NCBI RefSeq assembly: GCF_001442755.1
Contig: NZ_CP006369.1
Location: 1-64,000 of the forward strand
DNA length: 64,000 nt
DNA from: Aureimonas sp. AU20
GTDB lineage: Bacteria; Pseudomonadota; Alphaproteobacteria; Rhizobiales; Rhizobiaceae
Direction: 5' to 3'
Part shown: one piece after another, positions 36,814-44,724 of the stretch
Layout: every line of letters starts with the position of its first letter
Position numbering within the stretch: the stretch's first letter is position 1
Made by a program: the position numbers and the translations under genes
The notes under the pieces: generated by a model
What the model was told of the DNA's origin: nothing
Databases searched by the model: none
Seen by the model: the letters and a program-made list of their open reading frames with translations, nothing else

Positions 36814-38898
36814 TCAGGCGCTCAGGCGCTCGAAGCCCTTGTCGCTGTCGAGATCCATGTCGAAGCCGCCGTCGGATCGCGGCGCGGGGGCGGGCGCCTG
36901 CTTGGCGGCCACCGGCGCGCGCTTGCCATGGGCGGCGCCGAAGGCCTGGACATTGGCGCGAAGCGCCTCGACCTTGGCCTGGCGCGCCACCGCGGCGGGC
37001 TTGGAGCCAATCCCATTCTCCAGCTTGAAGAAGCTCGTGGTGGCTTCCAGGCGCTGCACTTCGCTCGACAGCTGGCCGGCGGTCGCGGCCATCTCGTTGG
37101 CCGCCCCGGCGTTGCTCTGCGTCACCTGGTCGAGCTGCTGGATCGCCTGGTTGATCTGCTCGATGCCGACCGACTGCTCGCGGCAGGCCGCCGAGATTTC
37201 GGACACCAGCTCGGCGGTCTTCTGGATGTCGGGCACCAGCGCGTCGAGCATCCGGCCGGCCTCCTCGGAGGTGACCAGCGTCTGCGCCGACAATTGCCCG
37301 ATCTCCTGCGCCGCCGATTGCGAGCGCTCGGCGAGCTTGCGAACTTCCGACGCGACGACGGCGAAGCCCTTGCCGTGCTGGCCGGCGCGCGCAGCCTCGA
37401 TGGCGGCGTTCAGCGCCAGAAGGTCGGTCTGGCGCGCGATCTCCTGCACCACCGAAATCTTCTCGGCGATGATGCGCATCGCTTCCACCGAAGCGCCGAC
37501 CGCTACACCGGTCTTCTCGGCGCTCTCGGAGGCCTGACGGGCGATCTTCTCGGTGGTGCCGGCATTGTCGGCGTTCTGGCGCACATTGGCGGTCATCTCT
37601 TCGACGGCGGCAGAGGCCTCCTCGGAGGCGGCGGCCTGCTGGCTGGAGCCGGCGGAGAGCTGCTCGGCGGTCGCGGCCGACTGCGAGGAGCCGGACGCCA
37701 CCTGATGGGCGGACTCGCGGATCGAGATGACCGTCTCGTTCAGCTTCACCCGCATCTGGCAGATCGTCGTGAGAAGATCGCCGATCTCGTCGTTCTGCCT
37801 CACCCGAATACGCTCGGAAATGTCACCGCCGCCGATCTTGCGCGCGTGGTGCATGGCCAGATTCAGACCGCGCGAGATCGACAGGGCCAGCCAGAGCGCG
37901 GCGCCGGTGCCGAGCAGCAAGCCGAGGCCGATCAGCACCAGCATCGTCAGGCGGGTCGTGCCGTACTGGTCCTGCGTGTCGCTCGCCAGCCCCTCGGCGA
38001 CCTTGGTCTCGGCGGCGATCAGCTCGTCCATCTGCTTGATCGTCGCGAGGAGAAAGGGCCGTCCCTCGCCGGAATAAAGCGTGTTGGCGCTTTCCACGGA
38101 CTTGGTCATGCCCAGCGCGCCGATCTTCTCGACCAAGGGCTTCAGGTCCGCCCAGTTGCCCATCTGCTCCTTTGCGTCGGCCGCCAAGGGCGTGTCCTCG
38201 GCGGCGGCGAGATAGGCGTTCATGCCTTCGTCGAACGCCTTGAAGCTGGTCTGGAAGACATCGAACGCCGCGGCCCCGCGCGCCTTGTCCGGTTCCCCCG
38301 TCGCGACCTTCAGCCGGTACATCATCTGAGGCAGACCGAGCCGGGCCGCGGAGGCGGCGTCGCGCAGCCGGTCGTTAGAGCCCTCCGTCCTGATGCGCTC
38401 GCGCGCCAGGCGGAAATCCTCGGTCAGCTCGTCTACCAGCGGAACGGCCTTCTGCGCGAACAGCTCGTTGGCGCGCGTCGTGGTGTTCTCTTGGATCAGG
38501 TCCATGGTTTTGTTCACCATGCCCTGCCAGGTCTGGATCGCCGCCAGAACGGCATCGGCCGTCGCGGGAGTGCCGACCGCGTCCGGCGTCAGGGCGTCGC
38601 GATAGCCCTTCATGATCGAGAGCTCGTCGGCCAAGCCCTTCTCGATCGAGGCGCGGACCTCCGCCATTTCGGAATCGTCCTTGGAGGCCAGCATCCGGTT
38701 GACGCTGCGGCCGATGTTCTGCATCCCGCGCGCCGCGTCCTCGACCCGCTTGGTCTGGGCATAGGGGCGCGAGACGAAGGTCTGCATGTTCTCGTTGGAG
38801 AGCTGCAGCCCGTGCAGCCCGTAATAGCCCGTGCCTCCCATCAAGGCGAGAACGCCGGCGAACGCGGTGGCAAGCTTGAGCTTGATGGTGAGGCGCAT
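36814..38898 (-). CDS. Methyl-accepting chemotaxis protein with a long helical sensor domain
   Basis: A 694-residue transmembrane chemoreceptor. TM1 is about 8-28. The periplasmic sensor of about 285 residues is all-helical and resembles a helical bimodular or double four-helix-bundle sensor. TM2 is about 315-340, followed by HAMP ([19 protein letters not shown]) and the signalling hairpin with [20 protein letters not shown]. Each arm carries a single 14-residue unit. The tail ends [18 protein letters not shown], similar to the end of the other receptor here. Ligand unknown; no che genes nearby. Confidence 0.92.
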   Translation of the reverse strand: MRLTIKLKLATAFAGVLALMGGTGYYGLHGLQLSNENMQTFVSRPYAQTKRVEDAARGMQNIGRSVNRMLASKDDSEMAEVRASIEKGLADELSIMKGYRDALTPDAVGTPATADAVLAAIQTWQGMVNKTMDLIQENTTTRANELFAQKAVPLVDELTEDFRLARERIRTEGSNDRLRDAASAARLGLPQMMYRLKVATGEPDKARGAAAFDVFQTSFKAFDEGMNAYLAAAEDTPLAADAKEQMGNWADLKPLVEKIGALGMTKSVESANTLYSGEGRPFLLATIKQMDELIAAETKVAEGLASDTQDQYGTTRLTMLVLIGLGLLLGTGAALWLALSISRGLNLAMHHARKIGGGDISERIRVRQNDEIGDLLTTICQMRVKLNETVISIRESAHQVASGSSQSAATAEQLSAGSSQQAAASEEASAAVEEMTANVRQNADNAGTTEKIARQASESAEKTGVAVGASVEAMRIIAEKISVVQEIARQTDLLALNAAIEAARAGQHGKGFAVVASEVRKLAERSQSAAQEIGQLSAQTLVTSEEAGRMLDALVPDIQKTAELVSEISAACREQSVGIEQINQAIQQLDQVTQSNAGAANEMAATAGQLSSEVQRLEATTSFFKLENGIGSKPAAVARQAKVEALRANVQAFGAAHGKRAPVAAKQAPAPAPRSDGGFDMDLDSDKGFERLSA

Positions 38899-39151
38899 GG
38901 GCGTCGTCCGCGATAGAGAAAGCTATCACGGGATGATGATATGGGTCGGTTGCCTTTGAGCTAAGGTGAACGTGTGGCCCCTCAACAATCGCGTGCGATC
39001 GGATGCGGCATTTCGCCGCCAACCCATTGACCGCTCGCAAGAACGCGACGGGTCCACCAGCGATGCCACTCTTCAAGCCCATCAGACCGGTCGCGAAACC
39101 GGGCGCCGCGCTCTCAGACAGGTAGGCTCGGGTTCGCGCCGGGGCGCGACC

Positions 39152-39661
39152 TCAGTCGCGCTTGGCGGATACTTTGGCCACGATGGGCGCAGCGGTCGGG
39201 GTCACGTCAGGGCACTTCGCCAAATTGGCGCGGATCATGGTCAAGCCGGCGGTGATGCGAACGAGGTCTTCGCGATCGATCCCCTTGGCCATGGCCTGGT
39301 AGATTTCGGTCAGGGTCGGTTCGAGATCGGCCACCACCTTGGCCGCGTTGTCTGTCGGCTCGACGAGCTTGAGACGTCGGTCGCCCGGGTCCTTCTTGCG
39401 CTCGATGAGCCCGAAGGATTCCAACCGATCGAGATAGACCGACAGCGTCATGGGCTCGATTCCCATGCGCTCGGCCAGGACGACCTGCCGGGTGCTTTGA
39501 TGCCGCATGACATAATCCAGGGTCCTGATCTCACCCGGCGTCAAGCTTACGCTGCCTCCCTTGAGATGCCGCTCGGTCACTTGGCGAAGAGCCAGGGCGG
39601 TCTCAATCAGGAGGAACCAGAGAAGTATTTCCGGTGATTGGCTGGAAAGCGAATGCATCAT
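39152..39661 (-). CDS. MarR family transcriptional regulator
   Basis: A 169-residue dimeric repressor. The winged helix is LTPGEIRTLDYVMRHQ, then RQVVLAERMGIEPMTLSVYLDRLESFGLI (recognition helix in the middle) with wing RKKDPGDRRLK. The C-terminal helix (LTMIRANLAKCP) is used for dimerisation. ATG 39661 is preferred over a TTG at 39667; the ribosome binding site is weak. The AT-rich spacer upstream probably carries its operator. The target is not evident; the next gene toward 40107 faces it. Confidence 0.85.
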   Translation of the reverse strand: MMHSLSSQSPEILLWFLLIETALALRQVTERHLKGGSVSLTPGEIRTLDYVMRHQSTRQVVLAERMGIEPMTLSVYLDRLESFGLIERKKDPGDRRLKLVEPTDNAAKVVADLEPTLTEIYQAMAKGIDREDLVRITAGLTMIRANLAKCPDVTPTAAPIVAKVSAKRD

Positions 39662-40106
39662 GACCAATATCTCGATAAACCAGGCAATTTTACCCTGGAG
39701 TTATAATAAGGTGCGAGAAAAACCTCATCGCGCGAAAGATTTTACTAAGCGATCCAGCCATATTGTCGCAGGCCGACCTTATGTTCGACTCATTGTAATC
39801 TTCAAGTTGTAATTTGATAACTTACCACTTGGCAATACAGGCTGGCGCCAGCCCCTCATTGCCGTGGACGCCACCGGTCGCGAACGGCTCGCTCTCGTCT
39901 CATAGGCGGCAATTCAGCGGTGCTGCGCGGTTCCGGGGCGGCGATGTCGACGCGGCGCACTCAGCGGCGGGCCGGCGCGCGGCGGAAGCGGGCTTCGGTT
40001 TTGGGTCTCGGGCGGGCGGGCGCAGGGGCCGGCGGGCGAGGACCGGTATCGGCATTTCGTCGGGAGTGCCCGGCCCCGGACGCGCTGTCCGGGGCCGGGC
40101 GGCTTT
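39662..40106. other. AT-rich spacer upstream of the marR gene
   Basis: A 445-bp region. Bases 39662-39840 are markedly AT-richer than the rest of the window and hold short inverted repeats such as AAGTT...AACTT around 39805. This is probably MarR operator and promoter DNA. The right end carries the hairpin at 40068. No gene is supported. Confidence 0.5.
40068..40100. terminator. GC-rich hairpin after the aminomutase-like gene
   Basis: GCCCGGCCCCGGA, a loop of CGCGCTG and TCCGGGGCCGGGC. On the plus strand TTTT follows six bases later. It lies just beyond the stop of the minus-strand gene at 40107 and probably ends its transcript. Confidence 0.6.
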
Positions 40107-41444
40107 TCAGCTAAGCGTTGCGACGACTTCGCGGGCGGCGGCGAGCGTCGTGTCCACGTCGAGATCGGAATGCGCGAAGGAGACGAACAGGTTCTCGTAG
40201 GCGCCGGGGTGGAACAGGATGCCGCGCTCGATCATGCCAAGCCACCAGCGGCGGAACATGTCCTGGTCGGCATGGCGCTCGGCGTCGCGGTAGTTGTGGA
40301 TCGGGGCGTCGGAGAACCAGACCTGAAGCACGGGGCCGAGGCCGACCACATGCGCCGGCAGGCCGCTCGCCTTGAAGATCTCCTCCAGCCCATGGCGCAG
40401 CCGGTCCGACACGGCGTAGAGGCGCTCGTAGGCGCCGGGCTCGTTCAGCTCGTCCAGCGTGGCGTTGGCTGCGGCCACCGCGATGCCGTTGGCGGTGTAG
40501 GTGCCGGCGAGCGAGACCGTGCCGTCCGACACGAGATCCATGATCTCGCGCCGACCGCCCACCGCCGCGACGGGGAAGCCACCGCCCAGGCCCTTGGCGA
40601 AGACGGAGAGGTCGGGCGTGATGCCGAAGACGCCCTGCGCGCCTGCAAGGCCGAGGCGGAAGCCGGTGATGACCTCGTCGAAGATCAGGACGATCCCGGC
40701 CTCGGCCGTCATCTCGCGCATCGCCTCGAGATAGCCGGGCAGGGGCAGGATGCAGCCGGTGTTGCACATCATCGGCTCGGTGAGCACGGCGGCGATCTCG
40801 TGGCCCTGCTCGGCGATGACGCTGCGCAGCGCCTCCGCGTCGTTCCAGGGCAGGATGATGAGGTTCTCTTCCACGCCCTTGGGTAGGCCCGGACCCTGCG
40901 GCACGGGAACGGGGCGCGCGTCCGGCCCCGCCGTCTCGATCTTGGGATGCTTGCTCCAGTAAACGCCGTCGGAGAAGCCGTGATACATGCCCTCGAAGCG
41001 CACGATCTTGCGCCGTCCGGTATAGGCGCGGGCGAGGCGCGTGGCGTAGAGAACGCCCTCCGTGCCGGTATTGGACAGGCGCACGCTCTCCACGCTCGGC
41101 ACGGCGGCGATGATCTTGCGGGCGAGATCGGCCTCGGCCGCCGCCGGCAGCGCGAAGACGGTGCCCACATTCTCGATCTGCTCCACCACGGCGCGCGTGA
41201 CGCGCGGCGGACGGTGGCCGAGGATCATCGGCCCAAGCCCCAGGAGATAGTCGACATAGTCGTTGCCGTCGGCGTCGATCACATGCGAGCCGCTGCCGCT
41301 GGTGACGAAGAGCGGATAGGGCTCCCAGCCCGACCAGGTGGCGCGGGCGGTCGAGTTGACGCCGCCGGGAATGACCTCCTGCGCGCTGGCGAAGAGGCTG
41401 GCGCTGGTGTCGGTGCGGCGCTGGAGCTTGAGGGCGATGTTCAA
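40107..41444 (-). CDS. Glutamate-1-semialdehyde aminomutase-like class III PLP enzyme
   Basis: A 445-residue PLP enzyme that moves or transfers an amino group. It shows PGGVNSTARATWSGWEPYPLFV, the GPMILGH block, SNTGTEGVLYATRLARA, YHGFSDG, the PLP-contacting DEVITGFR (D256) and the PLP lysine K284 in FAKGLGGGFPVAAVGG. The gene starts at a TTG (41444) with GGAG in place. The longer frame upstream covers promoter sequence. It diverges from an eight-gene operon under apparently shared sigma-54 control. This argues for a pathway-specific role rather than the housekeeping haem enzyme HemL. Confidence 0.85.
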   Translation of the reverse strand: MNIALKLQRRTDTSASLFASAQEVIPGGVNSTARATWSGWEPYPLFVTSGSGSHVIDADGNDYVDYLLGLGPMILGHRPPRVTRAVVEQIENVGTVFALPAAAEADLARKIIAAVPSVESVRLSNTGTEGVLYATRLARAYTGRRKIVRFEGMYHGFSDGVYWSKHPKIETAGPDARPVPVPQGPGLPKGVEENLIILPWNDAEALRSVIAEQGHEIAAVLTEPMMCNTGCILPLPGYLEAMREMTAEAGIVLIFDEVITGFRLGLAGAQGVFGITPDLSVFAKGLGGGFPVAAVGGRREIMDLVSDGTVSLAGTYTANGIAVAAANATLDELNEPGAYERLYAVSDRLRHGLEEIFKASGLPAHVVGLGPVLQVWFSDAPIHNYRDAERHADQDMFRRWWLGMIERGILFHPGAYENLFVSFAHSDLDVDTTLAAAREVVATLS

Positions 41445-41533
41445 GGCTGTTCTCCGTAGGGGGCCGGGCGGCTTTGCCCGTTCGTCCTGCCGCCGCCGGA
41501 TCGTCGGCGGCCGGGCGGGTCTGATCCACCCTC

Positions 41534-41550
41534 TGCATTTGCCGTGCCAA
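41534..41550 (-). promoter_or_regulatory. Sigma-54 promoter of the aminomutase-like gene
   Basis: Minus-strand TTGGCACGGCAAATGCA fits the -24/-12 consensus TGGCACG-N4-TTGCA with one change (ATGCA). The GG and GC pairs are exactly 12 bases apart. The expected start is near 41524, about 80 nt before the TTG start codon. Confidence 0.7.
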
Positions 41551-41636
41551 GTCCGGCATGGCTCTGGGCCCCAAGGGATTGCGCTAAGCGGTAGGCCTGA
41601 CATCTCGGTATAGGCGACCACGCAACGCGGGGGCGG

Positions 41637-41651
41637 CTCCAAAAAATGGAG
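41637..41651. promoter_or_regulatory. Enhancer-like palindrome, site 1
   Basis: CTCCAAAAAATGGAG shares its CTCCAAAA and TGGAG ends and its 15-bp length with site 2 at 41729. It lies about 120 bp upstream of the minus-strand sigma-54 start. It is a candidate binding site for the NtrC-type regulator encoded at 48126. Confidence 0.6.
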
Positions 41652-41663
41652 GGAATCGAAAAA

Positions 41664-41688
41664 GATCAACCTTACCAATAGGTTGATC
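41664..41688. promoter_or_regulatory. Inverted repeat with a weak IHF-like sequence
   Basis: GATCAACC (41664-41671), a nine-base loop, then GGTTGATC (41681-41688). On the minus strand GATCAACCTATTG matches the IHF consensus WATCAANNNNTTR except for the first base. Between two sigma-54 promoters, such a bend site would be expected. Confidence 0.4.
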
Positions 41689-41694
41689 CTCCGC

Positions 41695-41715
41695 CTGCCG
41701 GGGTGTCGCCGGCAG
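41695..41715. promoter_or_regulatory. Inverted repeat in the divergent promoter region
   Basis: CTGCCGG...CCGGCAG with a seven-base loop (41695-41715). Function is unknown. It is placed between the two enhancer-like sites. Confidence 0.35.
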
Positions 41716-41728
41716 GGTGCCCGCTCTC

Positions 41729-41743
41729 CTCCAAAATTTGGAG
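41729..41743. promoter_or_regulatory. Enhancer-like palindrome, site 2
   Basis: CTCCAAAATTTGGAG is a perfect 7+1+7 palindrome about 100 bp upstream of the plus-strand sigma-54 start. It is related to site 1 at 41637; centre-to-centre distance is 92 bp. It is a candidate activator site. Confidence 0.65.
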
Positions 41744-41808
41744 GGCGGCTCGCGGGCCGATTTCGGCCGTCCGCCGCGCGCGCCCTTCGCGCCCGGCCTT
41801 TCCCTCAC

Positions 41809-41825
41809 TTGGCACGGGCTTTGCC
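41809..41825 (+). promoter_or_regulatory. Sigma-54 promoter of the eight-gene operon
   Basis: TTGGCACGGGCTTTGCC fits TGGCACG-N4-TTGC fully, with GG (41811) and GC (41823) 12 bases apart. The expected start is near 41836, about 40 nt before the first gene at 41875. Confidence 0.75.
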
Positions 41826-41874
41826 AAGGAAGGGTGAAAGGCGGCGCCTCCGGCCCGTGGCAAGGACGACATTC

Positions 41875-42555
41875 ATGGGTTTCGACATCTTGTGCGACTT
41901 CGACGGCACGATCTCGCGCTCCGACGTGACCGATCTTCTTCTCGAACGGCTGGCCGTCCCCGGCTGGGAAGCGGTGGAAGCGTCGTGGGAGCGCGGCGAG
42001 ATCGGCTCGCGCGAGTGCATGGCGCGCCAGGTGGCGCTGATCGACGCCTCGGCCGAAGAACTCGACGCGGTTCTGGAAGAAGTCGAGATCGATCCCGGTT
42101 TCCCCGCCTTTCTCGGCGCCGCGCTCAAGCTCGGCGCGCGGGTCAGCGTCGTCAGCGACGGGATCGACTACGCCATCCGCCGCGTCCTCGCCCGCCATGG
42201 CGTGCGCGGCCTGCCGGTTCTGGCCAACCGCCTCGTGGCGACCGGCGAGCGCTCCTATCGTCTGGAGCATCCCCACGCGGAAGCGGGCTGCGCCAGCGGC
42301 GCCGGCACCTGCAAATGCGCCGTCGCTGGCCATCAGGCGACCAGCCGGCGCATCCTGATCGGCGACGGGCGCTCGGATTTCTGCGGCAGCGGCGCGGTCG
42401 AGCTGGTGCTCGCCAAGGGCGCGCTCGCCTCCCATTGCGAGGATCTCGGCCGCCGGCATGTCGCCTTCACCAGCTTCGACGAGCTGACGGCGCAGCTTGC
42501 CCAGATTGTCGATCTCCTGCCGCCGCTGGAAAGGCGGGCGACGGAGGCCGCGTGA
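41875..42555 (+). CDS. MtnX-like HAD-IB phosphatase
   Basis: A 226-residue HAD hydrolase that removes phosphate from a small molecule. The nucleophile motif CDFDGTIS gives D8 and D10. Motif II lies in VSVVSDGIDYAIRRVL, and motif IV is ILIGDGRSDFCGSGAVE. A four-cysteine segment, CASGAGTCKC, is unusual and may bind metal. It is the first gene of the operon, 40 nt after the sigma-54 start, with AAGGA upstream. The next gene overlaps its stop (TGATG). A methionine-salvage role is unlikely without other salvage genes nearby. Confidence 0.85.
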   Translation: MGFDILCDFDGTISRSDVTDLLLERLAVPGWEAVEASWERGEIGSRECMARQVALIDASAEELDAVLEEVEIDPGFPAFLGAALKLGARVSVVSDGIDYAIRRVLARHGVRGLPVLANRLVATGERSYRLEHPHAEAGCASGAGTCKCAVAGHQATSRRILIGDGRSDFCGSGAVELVLAKGALASHCEDLGRRHVAFTSFDELTAQLAQIVDLLPPLERRATEAA

Positions 42556-43490
42556 TGCGCCGCGCGCCCATGCGCCTTCTCGATCTCGACGGCAGCCTGC
42601 CGGATCAGGCGCCGCTGGCCGAGCGCCTGCGCGACGGGCGGGCCGAGCGGATCGATCTCAAGGCCTTGGGCAACCCGCTCCGGCTCTGGTCCTCGGGCCG
42701 CGACTGGCGGCGGCTGGAAGCGGCGCTGGCGACAAGCGAACGCGGCGGCCCCGCGCCCTTTCTCACGCTGTTCGGCTCGGGCGACTATCACCATGTCTCG
42801 GCGGCACTGATCGCCCGCGCGCCGGGTCCGCTCAGCGTCGTGCATTTCGACAATCACCCCGACTGGTGCCGCTGCTTTCCCGCCCGCCATTGCGGCGGCT
42901 GGGTGAACATGGCCTTGGCGCAGGATCATGTGCAGCGCGTCGTGACCATCGGCCCCTGCGCCGACGATCTCCACCGGCCCGACCGCAAGGGCGCCAATCT
43001 CGAGGCGCTGTCGGACGGCCGGCATCAGGTCTTCGCCTGGCGCCGCGCGCCGACGCCGACGCGCAAGAGCGTGTCCGACGGGCCGGGCCATCGCGTCCGG
43101 TCCGGCGAGATCCACTGGCGCAATGTCGAGGCCGAGAATTTCACCTGCTTCATGGACGAGCTGATCGCCTCGCTGCCGCCCGGCCGGGTCTGGATCACCG
43201 TGGACAAGGACGTTCTGGCCCCGAGCGAGGCCGTCACCAATTGGGACCAGGGCCAGATGCCGCTGGCGCGCGTGATCGAGGCGATCGGTATGATCGGGCA
43301 GGCGCGCGAAATCGTCGGCGCCGACATCTGCGGCGACCATGCCCCCGCCCGCCATCGCCATCCCATGAAGCTCACCGAGGCGTGGATGGACCAGCCGCGC
43401 GGCGGGCCGCCCGGTGGGCCGGACGTCGCGCTGGCCTGCAACGGCGAGGCCAACCGACGTCTCGTGGAAGCGTTGGAGGCTTTCGCATGA
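42555..43490 (+). CDS. Arginase-fold (ureohydrolase-like) protein
   Basis: A 311-residue protein of the arginase/deacetylase superfamily. Metal ligands fit the pattern: H in GSGDYHHVS (79-80), DNHPD (99-103, the DxHxD motif) and VDKD (D217, D219). The usual distal D-P of arginases is not obvious in VDKDVLAPSEAVTNWDQGQ, so substrate use may differ. It could cleave a guanidino, formamido or acyl-amide bond. ATG 42555 shares a base with the preceding stop, and its end overlaps the next start by four bases. Confidence 0.75.
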   Translation: MRRAPMRLLDLDGSLPDQAPLAERLRDGRAERIDLKALGNPLRLWSSGRDWRRLEAALATSERGGPAPFLTLFGSGDYHHVSAALIARAPGPLSVVHFDNHPDWCRCFPARHCGGWVNMALAQDHVQRVVTIGPCADDLHRPDRKGANLEALSDGRHQVFAWRRAPTPTRKSVSDGPGHRVRSGEIHWRNVEAENFTCFMDELIASLPPGRVWITVDKDVLAPSEAVTNWDQGQMPLARVIEAIGMIGQAREIVGADICGDHAPARHRHPMKLTEAWMDQPRGGPPGGPDVALACNGEANRRLVEALEAFA

Positions 43491-43864
43491 GCGGACTCGC
43501 CGCGCCCCTGGTGCTGGGGTTGACCGTGATCCTCGATGTCGGCGGCCAGATTCTCTTCAAGACCGGGCTCGACGGATCGGACGAGACCGACACGGCGCAG
43601 CACGAAAAGGTTGGCCTCGTGCGCCGCGTTCTCGGCTCGCCGCAGATCGCGGCCGGCGTCGGCCTCTATGCCGTCGAGTTCGTCGCCTGGCTCTTCGTCC
43701 TGTCGCACATGGATCTCTCGGTCGCCTTCCCGATCGCCACCCTTTCCTATGTCGGCGTCGTCCTGGCGAGCCGGCTCTTCCTGGGCGAGGCGGTGCCGCC
43801 GCGCCGCTGGATGTCCACCCTACTCATCGCCGCCGGCGCGGCGCTTGTCGGAGTCAGCGCATGA
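43487..43864 (+). CDS. ArnE/ArnF-like small multidrug resistance half-transporter, first copy
   Basis: A 125-residue inner-membrane protein with four predicted segments. LVLGLTVILDVGGQILFKTG resembles the start of ArnE/F and EamA half-proteins. FVAWLFVLSHMDLSVAFPIA, YVGVVLASRLFLGEAVPPRR and a final ISTL-like helix complete the pattern of the flippase subunits that move undecaprenyl-phosphate-linked aminoarabinose. A partner of similar size is encoded three genes on (45914). Coupled by a four-base overlap on both sides. A flippase role is inferred. Confidence 0.75.
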   Translation: MSGLAAPLVLGLTVILDVGGQILFKTGLDGSDETDTAQHEKVGLVRRVLGSPQIAAGVGLYAVEFVAWLFVLSHMDLSVAFPIATLSYVGVVLASRLFLGEAVPPRRWMSTLLIAAGAALVGVSA

Positions 43865-44724
43865 ACGCTTCCTTTCACAACGGCCTGTCTCCCGACGAGG
43901 GCTTCGCTTTTCCCGGCGGCGACGCGGCGGTGCTGCTGATCCACGGCCTCGGCGGCACGCCCGCCGAGATGAAGCTGGTCGGCCGGCGCATTTCGCAGGC
44001 AGGCTTCGCCGTTCACGGGCTGCGCCTGCCCGGCCATTGCGGCACGGAGGCCGATCTCGTCGCCACGCGCTGGACGGACTGGCTGCGCGCGGCGGTGGAG
44101 GCGGCGGAGCGCCTCAGCCAGCGCTACGAGCGGGTCTTCGTCGGCGGCCTGTCCATGGGCGCGCTGCTCTCGCTCATGGTGGCGTCGGAGCTCGGCGAGC
44201 GCATCTCCGGCACGCTGCTTTACTCGCCGACGCTCTTCTACGACGGCTGGAGCATTCCGCGCACGCGCGTTCTCCTGCCCTCCGTCATGGCGCTCGGTCT
44301 TGGCCGGTTCGCGCGCTTTCGCGAGAGCTACCCTTATGGGCTGAAGGACGAGCGGCTGCGCGCCAAGATCGTCGCGGCCATGCGCAAGGGGAACAGCGCC
44401 GAAGCCGGCCTTCTCGACACGCCCGGGCGCAGCATCCACGAGATCATGAAGCTGATCCGCGTGGTGAAGAAGCGCCTGCCGGGCATCAAGACGCCCGCAC
44501 TCGTGGTGCAGGCGAGCGAGGACGATGTCAGCAGCCCGCGCAACGCCGGCTATATCGCCCGCCATCTCGGCGGCCCGGTGGAGCTGCAGCTTCTCTACGA
44601 CAGCTATCACATGATCACCGTGGACCAGGAGCGCGACACGGTCGCCGACGTTTCGGTGAACTTCATGCGCCGCCTGGGCGCGCCGACCGCCCTGCCGCAG
44701 GCCGAAGCCGGGGTGTTCCTGTGA
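43861..44724 (+). CDS. Carboxylesterase-like alpha/beta hydrolase
   Basis: A 287-residue serine hydrolase similar to Est30-type carboxylesterases. The oxyanion HGLGGTPAEMK, the nucleophile S98 in GGLSMGALLSLM, the acid in QASEDDVSSP and the histidine in YDSYHMITVDQE form the triad. No signal peptide is present, so it acts in the cytoplasm. It could cleave or form an ester in the pathway product. Overlaps neighbours by ATGA and GTGA. Confidence 0.85.
   Translation: MNASFHNGLSPDEGFAFPGGDAAVLLIHGLGGTPAEMKLVGRRISQAGFAVHGLRLPGHCGTEADLVATRWTDWLRAAVEAAERLSQRYERVFVGGLSMGALLSLMVASELGERISGTLLYSPTLFYDGWSIPRTRVLLPSVMALGLGRFARFRESYPYGLKDERLRAKIVAAMRKGNSAEAGLLDTPGRSIHEIMKLIRVVKKRLPGIKTPALVVQASEDDVSSPRNAGYIARHLGGPVELQLLYDSYHMITVDQERDTVADVSVNFMRRLGAPTALPQAEAGVFL

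Noticed and set aside
39661..39812. Small 50-codon ORF in the AT-rich spacer before marR
   Set aside because: No ribosome binding site and a composition expected by chance; the region reads better as operator DNA.
40107..41444. Calling this gene hemL
   Set aside because: The fold fits, but the pathway context (sigma-54 divergent operon) and changed motif SNTGTEG argue for a paralogue, so no symbol is given.
41875..42555. Methionine-salvage role (mtnX)
   Set aside because: No other salvage genes are nearby; only the fold is similar.
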